This document shows, piece after piece, positions 46,666 through 57,082 of a stretch of 64,000 bases of DNA (positions are counted from its first letter, which is position 1; each line of letters starts with the position of its first letter). The stretch is from Campylobacter concisus. Its GTDB lineage: Bacteria > Campylobacterota > Campylobacteria > Campylobacterales > Campylobacteraceae. A program made the translations under genes and the position numbers. The stretch lies in the NCBI RefSeq assembly GCF_902460845.1, contig NZ_CABPVS010000006.1:1-64000 (forward strand), given 5' to 3'. The notes under the pieces are model-generated. The model did not search any database, had not been told where the DNA came from, and saw only the letters and a program-made list of their open reading frames with translations.

Positions 46666-47265
46666 TTATCTAAAAAGTAAAAGTACGCCGATCGTACAAA
46701 CGATAATGGCGGTGCAAATTTCAAGTAGCCTTAGGTGCGTTTGTAAAAATTTCTTTAGCATAGCTCCGCCAAGTGCGTAGATATTTAGCGAGCAAAACTC
46801 GATAAAAACGAGCGTTGCCGTGATCGTGCACATACGAGTTAGGCTAAAGGGATCGTCTTTGTCCAAAAATGTAGGTAGCAAAGCCGAGAAAAATATCCAT
46901 GCCTTTGGATTTGTGACGCAAACGATGAGGCCATTTATAAACATCTGCTTTTTGCTTGGCAAATTTGAGACGTTTGTTACGCTAAGCTCGCCCTTACCAA
47001 AAAGAAGCATCGCGCCAAGATAGAGCATATAAAGCCCTGCGATGATGTTTAATGCCTTAAATGCGTACTCAAAATGATGAAGCATCACGCCCACGCCAAG
47101 CATACAGCAAAATGCCACGAAAGCAAGCGAAAGAAGCTGCCCGGTCATCATAATAAGCGAGTGCTTATAGCCAAAGCCCATACCGATACTCATCGCATAG
47201 GTCATGTTGATGCCTGGCATTAGCGAGATAGGAGCAAGCGTGGCGAAAAAGAGTAAGAAGTCCAT
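46666..47265 (-). CDS. LysE/RhtB-family amino-acid exporter
   Basis: A 199-residue inner-membrane protein with six hydrophobic helices. LMPGINMTYAMSIGMGFGYKH near the N-terminus and NPKAWIFFSALLPTF in the middle are LysE/RhtB signatures. The exported amino acid is unknown. It precedes the DsrE-like gene on the same strand (74-base gap). Confidence 0.88.
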   Translation of the reverse strand: MDFLLFFATLAPISLMPGINMTYAMSIGMGFGYKHSLIMMTGQLLSLAFVAFCCMLGVGVMLHHFEYAFKALNIIAGLYMLYLGAMLLFGKGELSVTNVSNLPSKKQMFINGLIVCVTNPKAWIFFSALLPTFLDKDDPFSLTRMCTITATLVFIEFCSLNIYALGGAMLKKFLQTHLRLLEICTAIIVCTIGVLLLFR

Positions 47266-47350
47266 AAAAAGCCTTGAAATTTAGCTAACAAATATAAAAA
47301 TTTAAGCTATAGATCAGATCCAGCGATCAAATTTATAGCTTAAATTTAAA

Positions 47351-47368
47351 AGGCGGACTAAGCCGCCT
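47351..47368 (-). terminator. Strong hairpin terminator after asparaginase
   Basis: AGGCGG (47351-47356) pairs with CCGCCT (47363-47368), 6-base loop, followed on the minus strand by TTTTAAATTT. It lies directly after the stop at 47374. Confidence 0.8.
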
Positions 47369-47373
47369 CTTTT

Positions 47374-48435
<1,062 letters not shown>

Positions 48436-48505
48436 TTAAAATTTGCAAAGTCATTATAATGCCATTTATTTAAAAAAATTATTAACTTATAAATTTTATA
48501 TTTAT

Positions 48506-48841
48506 TTAAAAAATTCTTATCAAAAACATATAAATTCCGGTTGAAATAACTATACTAAGAAGGGCATTTTTAAACTTTAAATGTACTAAAACAGCCGTAA
48601 AAACCGCCACTATCTCGCTTAAGCCGTATGGAAACTCGCTAAATTTCGTATCTTTTAAGCCGTAGCAGACCAAAACGACCATTATCATCATACCCATATG
48701 CTTCTCGATGGCGTCTAAATAAGGGTTTGGCTTATAGTTTCTTAATGCATAAAACGGAGTCGCCCTCGTGATAAAAGTAGCTAGGGCGCTTAAAAGCACC
48801 GCCACAAAAAGCACCATCTCGCTTGAGCTTACACTTATCAA
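48506..48841 (-). CDS. azlD: AzlD-type branched-chain amino-acid transport protein
   Basis: A 111-residue membrane protein with three or four helices and the AzlD signature TFITRATPFYALRNYK. Forms an exporter with AzlC. TTG start with AAGGA; the start overlaps the azlC stop (TTGA). Confidence 0.85.
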   Translation of the reverse strand: MISVSSSEMVLFVAVLLSALATFITRATPFYALRNYKPNPYLDAIEKHMGMMIMVVLVCYGLKDTKFSEFPYGLSEIVAVFTAVLVHLKFKNALLSIVISTGIYMFLIRIF

Positions 48842-49500
48842 ATTTTATCCTTAAACAAAAGTAAAAATATAAAACAAAGCGTCATCGAGCCAACAAGCAC
48901 AAATTTAGCTGGAAATAGGCTCACTCCAAGAACGCCAAAAAAGACCGCCGCGAAGAGCACGCGATAGTTTTTATCATTTTTAAACATCTCTATCACAATA
49001 ACAATAAAAAGCGAGGTCAAACTAAACTCAAGCCCCTTTGTATCGGCCTTTATAAGATCGCCAAGTATCGCTCCAAATAGCGTTCCAGCCGCCCAGTAAG
49101 ACCATGCAAGTAAATTTAGCCAAGTAAAGACAAAACTTCGCTCACTTGCATCCTTTAGCCCTAAATTTTTAAATACAGCAAAGGTCTCATCTGTTAGCAA
49201 CGAGATATTTAAAAGCCTAAATTTGATCCCACTATACTCTTTTAAAAGTGAAATTCCATAAAAAGTGTGGCGCGAATTTACAAGGTAGCTCACGATAAAG
49301 ACCTCAATATAGCTCGTGCCAACGCTAAAGAGCGAAAGCATCATAAACTGCGCTGCTCCGCCGTATGCTAATGTACTAAGCGCCACAGCAATAAATGCGC
49401 TCACACCCATGCTCTTTGCCAGCACGCCAAAGGCGACACCGAGCGGGAAATAGCCCATAAAAAGAGGAATAGATAGTTTAGAAACGTAGCTAAATGTCAA
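48838..49500 (-). CDS. azlC: AzlC-type branched-chain amino-acid exporter subunit
   Basis: Membrane permease with PLFMGYFPLGVAFGVLAKSMG and YGGAAQFMMLSLFSVG, typical of AzlC. I place the start at TTG 49500 (220 residues) because GAAGG lies seven bases upstream; the frame extends to a TTG at 49524 but without a ribosome site. Overlaps azlD by 4 bases. Confidence 0.88.
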   Translation of the reverse strand: MTFSYVSKLSIPLFMGYFPLGVAFGVLAKSMGVSAFIAVALSTLAYGGAAQFMMLSLFSVGTSYIEVFIVSYLVNSRHTFYGISLLKEYSGIKFRLLNISLLTDETFAVFKNLGLKDASERSFVFTWLNLLAWSYWAAGTLFGAILGDLIKADTKGLEFSLTSLFIVIVIEMFKNDKNYRVLFAAVFFGVLGVSLFPAKFVLVGSMTLCFIFLLLFKDKI

Positions 49501-49603
49501 ATTTTTACCTTCATAAAAAGCCAAAATGTTAGCAAAAATTTAAAAATAAGAGTAAAAATAGAGTTAAATTTTATAAAATGATAGAAATTTTCGGAGTTAA
49601 GAT

Positions 49604-50047
49604 ATGAAAAAAATAATTCTAATTTTATTTTGTATTCTATTTTCTTGGGGTAAAATTTTAGATACCACCAAGCTTGAAAATGAATGCGCTTTAAACAACA
49701 TAGAAAGCTGCACCGATCTTATATATATCTACCTTGACAAAAATGAGCGCGATAAAATGTCAGCTATAGCAAACAAGGCCTGTGAGCTAGGCAATCCACA
49801 TAGCTGTCTATTTTTAGGAAATACATATCTACAAAAAGACACTCTAGCACAAGAGAAAGAAGAAGGGCTTAGGCTTTATAATAAGGCTTGCGAACTAAAA
49901 AATGCATTTGCTTGCTATACCATTGCACTCATCTATGAAACAGGAGATACTGGTATACTGCAAGATAAAAATAGAGCAAAAAACTACTACAAAAAAGCCT
50001 GCGAGCTTGATTTGGAAGAAGCATGCAGTACACTTAAAAATTTTTAA
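49604..50047 (+). CDS. Exported Sel1-repeat protein
   Basis: A 147-residue protein with signal peptide (1-17) and three Cys-paired Sel1 units (ANKACELGNPHSCLFLGNTY, YNKACELKNAFACYTIALIY, YKKACELDLEEACSTL). It resembles Helicobacter Hcp proteins but is shorter. Likely a periplasmic binding or envelope protein, with disulfides formed between paired Cys. Ends in a small hairpin terminator. Confidence 0.82.
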   Translation: MKKIILILFCILFSWGKILDTTKLENECALNNIESCTDLIYIYLDKNERDKMSAIANKACELGNPHSCLFLGNTYLQKDTLAQEKEEGLRLYNKACELKNAFACYTIALIYETGDTGILQDKNRAKNYYKKACELDLEEACSTLKNF

Positions 50048-50049
50048 TT

Positions 50050-50066
50050 AAGCAAAAGATGCTTTT
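50050..50066 (+). terminator. Hairpin terminator after the Sel1 gene
   Basis: AAGCA (50050-50054) pairs with TGCTT (50060-50064), followed by TTAT, directly after the Sel1 gene stop. Confidence 0.45.
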
Positions 50067-50127
50067 ATTCTTGCTCTTAAAAATAGAAATTTTAGATGAG
50101 ATGTGCCAAATTTTAATTTCGCCCAAA

Positions 50128-50241
50128 TTAATGCGTCTGTTTTATCGAGTCCTTGCCTTTTGGCGTTTTGTTTAAAAAGTAAAATACCTCAAGCGTAAAA
50201 GAAAGCAGTATAAGCCCAACGATAGCTAGAGTCGCGTTCAT
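50128..50241 (-). CDS. 37-residue membrane protein after flgG
   Basis: ATG start with AAAGGTAGG upstream, 5 bases after the flgG stop. The product has one helix (about 4-22, LAIVGLILLSFTLEVFYFL) and a short charged tail ending KQTH. Position suggests co-expression with flgFG and a possible membrane role at the motor base; the small size makes the call tentative. Confidence 0.45.
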   Translation of the reverse strand: MNATLAIVGLILLSFTLEVFYFLNKTPKGKDSIKQTH

Positions 50242-50246
50242 ACTAC

Positions 50247-51035
50247 CTACCTTTTAAGCCCATTTACTATTTCAAGCATCGAATCACTCGTAGTTATCGC
50301 CTTTGAGTTTGCCTCGTATGCGCGCTGACCAGTGATAAGATCGGTCATCTCTTCAACTAGCTGAACGTTACTCATCTCGACAAATCCTTGTCTGATCGTA
50401 CCAAGTCCGTCAAGTCCTGCCACGCCTACCACAACATTACCGCTAGCGCTTGTTTCTAGGTAGTTGTTGTCGCCCATTGAGTGAAGGCCAGCCGGGTTTA
50501 TGAAATTTGCTAGCTCGATCTGACCTATCTGAGCCATCTCTCTCTCACCTGCTTGAAGCACTGACACGGTGCCATCTGTGCCGATAGAAATTTGTGTTGC
50601 ATTTGCAGGCACGGTGATCTGAGGGATAAGCTGATAGCCATCGCTATTTACAATAGTGCCGTTTGCATCAAGCTTAAATGCGCCATTTCTAGTATAGGCT
50701 GTCGTGCCATCAGGGAGTTGAATCTGAAAAAATCCATTGCCCGCTATTACCATATCTAGGTTGTTGCTGGTCTCTTTGAAATAGCCCTGAGAGAAAATTT
50801 TATTTATCGCCGTTGGGCGCACACCAAGACCCACTTCGATGCCTGTTGGGCTTGTGGTAGTCTGGCTTGTTGCCGTACCTGCATACTCCATGACTTGATA
50901 CATAAGATCAGCAAATTCAGCCCTATTTTTCTTGTATCCATAAGTATTTACGTTTGCGATGTTGTGTGAGGTTACGTCTATCTGCGTCTGCTGAGCTATC
51001 ATACCAGTGGCCGCAGTGTAAAGTGATCTCATCAT
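50247..51035 (-). CDS. flgG: Flagellar distal rod protein
   Basis: A 262-residue rod protein: MMRSLYTAATGMIAQQTQID, NIANVNTYGYKKNRAEFAD, and the C-terminal VQLVEEMTDLITGQRAYEAN, the paired ends shared by axial proteins. It forms the distal rod between FlgF and the hook. Follows flgF by 15 bases, transcribed from the sigma-54 promoter at 51898. Confidence 0.95.
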   Translation of the reverse strand: MMRSLYTAATGMIAQQTQIDVTSHNIANVNTYGYKKNRAEFADLMYQVMEYAGTATSQTTTSPTGIEVGLGVRPTAINKIFSQGYFKETSNNLDMVIAGNGFFQIQLPDGTTAYTRNGAFKLDANGTIVNSDGYQLIPQITVPANATQISIGTDGTVSVLQAGEREMAQIGQIELANFINPAGLHSMGDNNYLETSASGNVVVGVAGLDGLGTIRQGFVEMSNVQLVEEMTDLITGQRAYEANSKAITTSDSMLEIVNGLKR

Positions 51036-51050
51036 AGTTTTATCCTTTTA

Positions 51051-51860
51051 TTAAGCTTTTAGGGCTAGTTTTTGAACAGCATCTTGGTTAAGGTCGGTCA
51101 TGTGGCTTGTCATAACCTTTTGATACATATCAACTAAGCGCTGGGTTTCTATTAGACCCACCATTTCTAAAACTGGATTTACGTTTGACATCTGAGCATA
51201 TCCTTGCATCACGCTATCAGCCTCGTCAAGCTCTGTGATGTCGTCAAAATTTCTACTCTCAAAGAGATTATCTCCAACCTTTTTAAGATCTCTTATTTCC
51301 CTTGGTTGAGCAATAAAAAATTTAGAAAATTGATTATTATTTGAGTATAAATTTCCATTTTTATCGGCAGTTAGCACCTCGCCTTGTGGCACTTGGATAC
51401 CTCTTTGGCCAGGATTTTGTGCCTCGTAGCCACTTGGTAAAACCTTATAGCCCTCTTTTGTGACGATATAACCATCACCATCAAGGCTAAAAGAGCCATT
51501 TTTGCTAAGTTTTACGCCATTTGGGGTATCGACTAAGAAAAATGCGTCATCTCTTTTTATCGCAAAGTCAAGCGTGTTTGAGCTGTATTTAAAGCCACCA
51601 GCACTAAAGTCAGTATACTCTTCGCTAACTTGTGGCACGCGGTTAAGAGTTCTATTTAAAAATTTAGCTCCATCTTTTGTGTGATTTTTAAGCGGAAGCT
51701 CATCTTGTGTCTCTTTAAAAATTCTCGCAAAATCTCCGATAACTACGTCATTTCTCTTATAGCCAATCGTATTTACATTTGCAAGATTATTTGAGATAAC
51801 GTTTAATCTATTAAACTGCGTTACCATGCCAGCAGTGGCTTGATAATAACCATTTTGCAT
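51051..51860 (-). CDS. flgF: Flagellar proximal rod protein
   Basis: A 269-residue FlgF-type rod protein (also called FlgG2 in C. jejuni): MQNGYYQATAGMVTQFNRLN start, NLANVNTIGYKRND, and LEMVGLIETQRLVDMYQKVM at the end. It makes part of the proximal rod. The ATG is 38 bases from a consensus sigma-54 promoter, which fits its place in the middle class of flagellar genes. Confidence 0.93.
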   Translation of the reverse strand: MQNGYYQATAGMVTQFNRLNVISNNLANVNTIGYKRNDVVIGDFARIFKETQDELPLKNHTKDGAKFLNRTLNRVPQVSEEYTDFSAGGFKYSSNTLDFAIKRDDAFFLVDTPNGVKLSKNGSFSLDGDGYIVTKEGYKVLPSGYEAQNPGQRGIQVPQGEVLTADKNGNLYSNNNQFSKFFIAQPREIRDLKKVGDNLFESRNFDDITELDEADSVMQGYAQMSNVNPVLEMVGLIETQRLVDMYQKVMTSHMTDLNQDAVQKLALKA

Positions 51861-51897
51861 GCAATTTCCTAGTCAAAATTTGATTTTTATAGCTACT

Positions 51898-51915
51898 AAG
51901 CAATCATCGTTCCAA
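51898..51915 (-). promoter_or_regulatory. Sigma-54 promoter of flgF-flgG
   Basis: On the minus strand TTGGAACGATGATTGCTT: GGAA (-24) and TTGCTT (-12) at the correct spacing. This is a near-consensus RpoN site for Campylobacter hook-basal-body genes. Confidence 0.85.
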
Positions 51916-51947
51916 CTTTGTTTTTATACACATTTACAAAATTTGGG

Positions 51948-51953
51948 TATAAT
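51948..51953 (+). promoter_or_regulatory. -10 box of rpoD
   Basis: TATAAT preceded by GGG, 56 bases before the rpoD ATG, in T-rich DNA without a clear -35 box. Confidence 0.6.
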
Positions 51954-52008
51954 CCACTTTCTTTTAAACAACACTTAAATCACAATTAGACGATTCGAAA
52001 GGAAATTT

Positions 52009-53865
52009 ATGAGCGCCGCAAAAGACTCTTTTTCTCAGATAGAAGAGCTTTTCGCTGAAAATGCAAAAGGCTTTTTGACATACGAAAAATTAGTAAAATT
52101 ATTAGACAAAGCTCCGACTGCTACGATAGTAAAAAAGATAGAACAACTAGCAAAAACAAATAAAGTCCAGCTCATCACATCTGCTGAGGCTGCAAAGCTT
52201 AGAAATTTAGCCGATGCTAAAAAGCGCCAAGAAAACGCTCAAAAAAGTGATCAAGATATCGACGAAGATCTCGATCTTTCAGGCGAAAGTGACCTTTTAG
52301 AGTGGTCAAGATCTGATAGTCCTGTAAGGATGTATCTAAGAGAGATGGGGCAGATCGCGCTTCTTACAAAAGATGAAGAGGTAGAGATCAGCAAAAGAAT
52401 CGAGCTTGGCGAAGATATCATTATCGATGCATTTTGTTCTGTGCCATTTTTGATCGATTTCATACTTGACTATAAAGAGCCACTTATCAACAGAGAACGC
52501 CGTGTAAAAGAGCTTTTTAAGAGCTTTGAGGACGAGAGTGAAAACGAAGAAAATGAAGATAGCGAAGACGATATAGACGAGGAAGATGAAGAAAACGAAG
52601 AGAACGAAACTCCTAAAAAATCAGCCAAAAACGATAAACGCGCTGAAAAAGTTATAGAGAGTTTCAAGGCCCTCGAAAAGGCAAAAAAAGAGTGGCTAAA
52701 GACTGCAAACAAACAAGATAAAGTTGAGAGCGATGACACAGCTTCAAAGATGACTCTTGCATTTAAAAAGAAAATTTTAAAAGAGAAGCTAATGGATCTT
52801 GGCCCAACAAGCAAGTTAATTAGCGAGATCGTAAAATCAATGGAGACAGCGCTAAAAAGTGATGACGAATTTGACAGAGAGCTAAAACGCTTGGAGTATC
52901 GCTTACCGATGTTTAGCGACGAGCTTAAGAAAAATCACAAAAGCATACTAAAAGATATTATCAAGCTTAGTAAAGAAGAGATCGCAGCTCGTGTGCCAGA
53001 AGCTACAATGGTCTCAACTTATGTCGAGATCAAAAAGCTATTTACGACAAAAGAGGCAAGCAAGCAAGGCTTTGATCTTGAACCAACAAGGCTAAAAGAA
53101 ATTTTAGAGCAGATCAAACGCGGAAAGAAAATTTCTGACGAGGCAAAAGCTAGAATGGCTAAGTCAAACCTCCGTCTAGTTGTAAGTATCGCTAAACGCT
53201 ATACAAACAGGGGCTTGCCATTTTTAGATCTCATCCAAGAGGGCAACATCGGCCTTATGAAAGCGGTTGATAAATTTGAATACAGAAAAGGTTATAAATT
53301 TTCAACCTACGCCACATGGTGGATCCGCCAGGCTATCTCGCGTGCGATCGCCGATCAGGCAAGGACGATTAGGATACCTATCCACATGATAGAGACGATA
53401 AATCGTATCAACAAAATAAACCGCAAATACCTCCAAGAAGAAGGTAAAGAGCCTGATGTAAGCGTTATCGCAAAAGAGGTTGGGCTAAGTGTTGATAAGG
53501 TAAAGCAAGTCATCAAAATAACAAAAGAGCCTATCAGTCTTGAAGCTCCGATCGCAAACGAAGAGGACGGAAAATTTGGAGATTTTGTCGAGGATAAAAG
53601 CTCACTTTCTCCAATTGAGCAAATTTTAAAAAGTGACCTCAGAGAGCAGATAGATGATGTGCTTTCACAGCTAAATGAGCGTGAAAAAGCGGTTATTTCG
53701 ATGAGATTTGGCTTGCTTGAAGATGAGAGCGACCGCACACTTGAAGAGATCGGTAAGGCACTAAACGTCACTCGTGAGCGTGTCCGCCAGATAGAAAGCT
53801 CAGCTATCAAAAAACTAAAACACCCAAAAGTTGGTAGAAAACTTAAAAACTACATTGAGGGCTAA
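52009..53865 (+). CDS. rpoD: Primary sigma factor RpoD
   Basis: The housekeeping sigma-70 factor, 618 residues. Region 1.1 is at the N-terminus, with an acidic insert (about 175-205; long runs of Glu and Asp). Region 2 reads [20 protein letters not shown] and [20 protein letters not shown]. Region 4 ends in [14 protein letters not shown] with the [23 protein letters not shown] start with AAAGGAAA. The stop codon lies inside its own terminator. Confidence 0.97.
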   Translation: MSAAKDSFSQIEELFAENAKGFLTYEKLVKLLDKAPTATIVKKIEQLAKTNKVQLITSAEAAKLRNLADAKKRQENAQKSDQDIDEDLDLSGESDLLEWSRSDSPVRMYLREMGQIALLTKDEEVEISKRIELGEDIIIDAFCSVPFLIDFILDYKEPLINRERRVKELFKSFEDESENEENEDSEDDIDEEDEENEENETPKKSAKNDKRAEKVIESFKALEKAKKEWLKTANKQDKVESDDTASKMTLAFKKKILKEKLMDLGPTSKLISEIVKSMETALKSDDEFDRELKRLEYRLPMFSDELKKNHKSILKDIIKLSKEEIAARVPEATMVSTYVEIKKLFTTKEASKQGFDLEPTRLKEILEQIKRGKKISDEAKARMAKSNLRLVVSIAKRYTNRGLPFLDLIQEGNIGLMKAVDKFEYRKGYKFSTYATWWIRQAISRAIADQARTIRIPIHMIETINRINKINRKYLQEEGKEPDVSVIAKEVGLSVDKVKQVIKITKEPISLEAPIANEEDGKFGDFVEDKSSLSPIEQILKSDLREQIDDVLSQLNEREKAVISMRFGLLEDESDRTLEEIGKALNVTRERVRQIESSAIKKLKHPKVGRKLKNYIEG

Positions 53866-53880
53866 AAGCCCTTTTCTTTT
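53858..53880 (+). terminator. rpoD terminator
   Basis: AGGGCT (53858-53863) pairs with AGCCCT (53867-53872) around AAA, followed by TTTCTTTT. The stem includes the last bases of rpoD and its stop codon. Confidence 0.85.
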
Positions 53881-54075
53881 GGATATTTTCCTTAAGACTT
53901 TCTCTTTAGCTTTATAAAATTTAAAATTTTTTTTTAGCAACAAATTTCACTAACAATCTACATTGATTTTATTATTGAAAGGCTGGATTCAGCCCTCATT
54001 TAGCCATTAGATCGGCACAAAATAAAAATACAAAAAACTTAATATTTTTTAAAGAATAAAGTTAGATAAAAAGAA

Positions 54076-54098
54076 TTTACCGGCGCAAGACCGGTAAA
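54076..54098 (-). terminator. flaC terminator
   Basis: TTTACCGG (54076-54083) pairs with CCGGTAAA (54091-54098), 7-base loop, followed on the minus strand by TTCTTTTT, just after the stop at 54102. Confidence 0.8.
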
Positions 54099-54101
54099 AA
54101 T

Positions 54102-54857
54102 TTATTCAGCTAGAAGTTTATCTAGTTTTGCGGCCAAACTCGTAGTGTCATGGGCTTTAGCTAAGCTCGCAGCATGAAGTTTTAAATTTGCTTGTAAATT
54201 TTCTTCCAAGCTCTTTGCGATGTCGCTACTATCAAGATTTTCTACGCTATTAGCATTTGCCACACTTCTTGCGGCTAGAGCATTTATGCCTCTAAATACA
54301 GCATTTTGTGTTGATCCGATCTCTGAACGAAGTGAATTTATATTTTTTAAAATTTCACCTGTATTTGAGCCGTCATCTTTTACATTTAAAAGAGCATTTG
54401 TGCCCAAATTTATATTTTTTGTGCTCTCACCTGTAAAAAATCCAAGCTCAGCATCAAATACGTTTTTGCCGTTAAATTTAGCCTCTTTTACGCTATCATT
54501 CATAGCATTTCTTAGTGCGTTGATTTCGCCCTTTATGCCTTTTTGTTCATTTGCTGAGAGAGTAGGATTTGTAAGCTTACTTGAAAGCTCGCCTATTCTA
54601 TCCGTACTTTTACTTAAATTTAAAAGCGTTGAATCAGCGATTTGAAGCATACCGATCATATCGTTTGCATTTGCCAAACCTTCGTTCAAGACATTTGTTT
54701 GTGAAAGCAAACTCTCTGCGATTTGTAAATTTGCACCTGAAGCTTTGATCTCGCTGTTTGCAGAGATAGCATTTAGCGCTTTCTTTTCGCTATTTTTTGC
54801 TTGATCTAAATAATAGTTTCCTGAAGCCTGGTTTGCAGTATAAGTTCCTAACTTCAT
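54102..54857 (-). CDS. flaC: FlaC flagellin-like secreted protein
   Basis: A 251-residue short flagellin relative. It has the D0/D1 coiled-coil ends (ALNAISANSEIKASGANLQI; IAKSLEENLQANLKLHAASLA) and lacks the long central D2/D3 domain of FlaA/FlaB. C. jejuni FlaC (249 residues) is exported by the flagellar apparatus to the medium and acts on host cells rather than forming the main filament; the same is inferred here. Closed by a strong terminator. Confidence 0.9.
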   Translation of the reverse strand: MKLGTYTANQASGNYYLDQAKNSEKKALNAISANSEIKASGANLQIAESLLSQTNVLNEGLANANDMIGMLQIADSTLLNLSKSTDRIGELSSKLTNPTLSANEQKGIKGEINALRNAMNDSVKEAKFNGKNVFDAELGFFTGESTKNINLGTNALLNVKDDGSNTGEILKNINSLRSEIGSTQNAVFRGINALAARSVANANSVENLDSSDIAKSLEENLQANLKLHAASLAKAHDTTSLAAKLDKLLAE

Positions 54858-54941
54858 AACAACTCCTTTTTAATAATTCGCTATGGATTCTACTATAAAT
54901 TCTATAAAAAGTTGCAAAATCTTTATAAAATCTATTTTTCT

Positions 54942-56234
54942 TTACTCTTCTAGCCTCACTGCGACTGATTTTTTATGAGCAGTTAGTCCTTCAGCTTCAG
55001 CTAGCTGCATACATGATTTGCCAAGATGCATGATACCTTTTCTACTCACCGAAATGATTGAACTTCGCTTCATAAAATTTTCAACTCCAAGTGGTGAGTA
55101 AAATCTCGCACTTCCGCCAGTTGGCAATGTGTGATTTGGTCCAGCGATGTAATCTCCCATTGCTTCAGGTGTAAAGTGTCCAAAAAATATAGCGCCCGCA
55201 TGAGTCACATCATCAATATAACTTAAAGCATCATTTGTAGCGATCTCTAGGTGCTCAACAGCAAGCTCATTCATGAGAGCAAAACACTCTTTTATATCTT
55301 TTGCCACTATTATTGCAGCTTTATTTCTTATGCTTGCACTTGCGATTGGCTCACGTTTTAGTGTCTTTAGCTCATCTTCGATGTGTCTTTGTACTGCCCT
55401 TGCGAAAGCTTCTACTGGCGTTATCAAAAAGGCACTTGCGATCTCGTCATGCTCAGCTTGAGAGAGCATATCAATAGCTATGTGGCGAGGATCGGCACTA
55501 TCATCAGCGATGACGCCTATCTCGCTTGGGCCAGCGATCATATCGATATTTACATCACCATAAACTAGCTTTTTAGCAGTCGCTACGTAGATATTGCCAG
55601 GTCCTGTGATGACATCAACTTTTGGCACCGTTTCGGTTCCATATGCCATCGCTGCGATCGCACTTGCGCCGCCTACTTTAAAGGCTGTCTTTATGCCACA
55701 AAGGTGCATTGCCGCAAGAAGTAAGGTATTTACCTTGCCATTTGGCGCTGGAGTGCACACTACGATCTCTTTTACTCCAGCTACGATCGCTGGGATCGCA
55801 TTCATAAGAAGCGAGCTAGGATAAGCCGCTTTGCCACCTGGGATATAAAGGCCTGCACGGTCAACCGCTGTGTATTTTGCACCTAGTAAGATGTCGTGTT
55901 CATCTTTATATGTCCAGTCACTTGGCCTTGTACGCTCATGATAGCTTTTTATCCTATCGTGAGCTAAATTTAAAGCTACTCTTAAAGCATTATCTAGCGA
56001 ATTATAGGCAGCCTCCATCTCTTTAACGTCGATTATTATGTCGTTTTTACTTGTAACGCTAAATTTATCAAATTTAGCTATCTGCGCAAAAAGTGCACTA
56101 TCGCCATCTTTTCTTATCTCATCTATTATGCCCGCAACCACTGGCATTACAGCGCTCATATCATTATCACTTCGTTTAACAAGCTGTAAAAATTTACTCT
56201 CAAAATCAGTATCGCTGCTGTGTAAAAACTTCAT
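54942..56234 (-). CDS. hisD: Histidinol dehydrogenase
   Basis: Final two oxidations in histidine synthesis, NAD- and Zn-dependent. The 430 residues include YIPGGKAAYPSSLLMNAIPA, VDVITGPGNIYVATAKK and AIDMLSQAEHDEIA with the zinc His, then PTGGSARFYSPLGVENFMKR. ATGA overlap with the PLP-enzyme gene. No other his genes are nearby. Confidence 0.95.
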   Translation of the reverse strand: MKFLHSSDTDFESKFLQLVKRSDNDMSAVMPVVAGIIDEIRKDGDSALFAQIAKFDKFSVTSKNDIIIDVKEMEAAYNSLDNALRVALNLAHDRIKSYHERTRPSDWTYKDEHDILLGAKYTAVDRAGLYIPGGKAAYPSSLLMNAIPAIVAGVKEIVVCTPAPNGKVNTLLLAAMHLCGIKTAFKVGGASAIAAMAYGTETVPKVDVITGPGNIYVATAKKLVYGDVNIDMIAGPSEIGVIADDSADPRHIAIDMLSQAEHDEIASAFLITPVEAFARAVQRHIEDELKTLKREPIASASIRNKAAIIVAKDIKECFALMNELAVEHLEIATNDALSYIDDVTHAGAIFFGHFTPEAMGDYIAGPNHTLPTGGSARFYSPLGVENFMKRSSIISVSRKGIMHLGKSCMQLAEAEGLTAHKKSVAVRLEE

Positions 56235-57082
56235 CTATTATCCTTTATTTTTAGCTTTCTCTCATATCTTTGCTTTTGTGTAATGTTACCTAAAATTCCG
56301 CCCTGATGGATATATAAAATTTCACTCCCAAGCCTATCTAAATTTGCAAAAAGCGTGATAAAGCCAACAGGGTCGTATACTAGGTCAAATTCCACGCCAC
56401 TTTTGCAAACCTCTAGCCAAATTTCATAAAGCTCTGGGTATAAATTTCCAAAATGATACTTCTTTGGGGGATTTAAAATTTGCACCTTGCTATTTTTGTC
56501 TAGCTCATAAATTTGCTTTTTTAGATAGTCACTATCCCCTACACAAGGAGAAGTATAAACGCTAAGATCAGTGTACTTTGCCAGGTAGCAAGCACTAGTA
56601 CCTGTACCAGAAGGCAAAAATATATCAGGCTTTATACCACTTTTTTTGCTCCACTCATTTATCTCATTTGCCTGCGTGATAAAGCCAAGCTCAGCCTCAC
56701 TCTGCGCCACGCCCTCGTTTATAAAAAGTGCATTTTTGCTCTTTGCTAGCTCTTTAGCAAATTTCTCACGCTCATCTTTTATAAAAATTTCCATGCCATT
56801 TTCAAGTGCAAATTTGAAATTTCCAACTGGATCTTGCTCTAAATTTGAGCTTAGATGAGAGACGACGTAGTAAAATTTAAGCCCCTTTAGCTTAGCAAAA
56901 AGACTTAGGCTATACATCGCATTTGACTGGCTTGAACCGTGAGATACGATGGCCTGAGTGCCACCAAGATTAGCCTTTAGAAAATACTCTAGTTTTCTTG
57001 CTTTGTTGCCGTTAAACTCGCCTAGCAGATCATCTCTTAAAAGCCAAAATTCTCGCCCTCTTAAGCGAATTTTATCAATCAC
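56231..57082 (-). CDS. PLP-dependent desulfhydrase/ACC-deaminase-like enzyme
   Basis: A 283-residue fold-type II PLP enzyme of the D-cysteine desulfhydrase/ACC deaminase group. LLRDDLLGEFNGNKARKLEY carries the PLP Lys, and VSHGSSQSNAM is the phosphate/substrate loop. The real substrate is unknown. It is shorter than usual (about 320-340). GTG start with GGAG upstream. Overlaps the MotB-like gene and hisD by a few bases. Confidence 0.8.
   Translation of the reverse strand: MIDKIRLRGREFWLLRDDLLGEFNGNKARKLEYFLKANLGGTQAIVSHGSSQSNAMYSLSLFAKLKGLKFYYVVSHLSSNLEQDPVGNFKFALENGMEIFIKDEREKFAKELAKSKNALFINEGVAQSEAELGFITQANEINEWSKKSGIKPDIFLPSGTGTSACYLAKYTDLSVYTSPCVGDSDYLKKQIYELDKNSKVQILNPPKKYHFGNLYPELYEIWLEVCKSGVEFDLVYDPVGFITLFANLDRLGSEILYIHQGGILGNITQKQRYERKLKIKDNR

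Noticed and set aside
53981..53994. GGCTG/CAGCC hairpin downstream of rpoD as a small RNA or terminator
   Set aside because: Only a 5-bp stem, no T-run and no promoter; the rpoD terminator already lies upstream.
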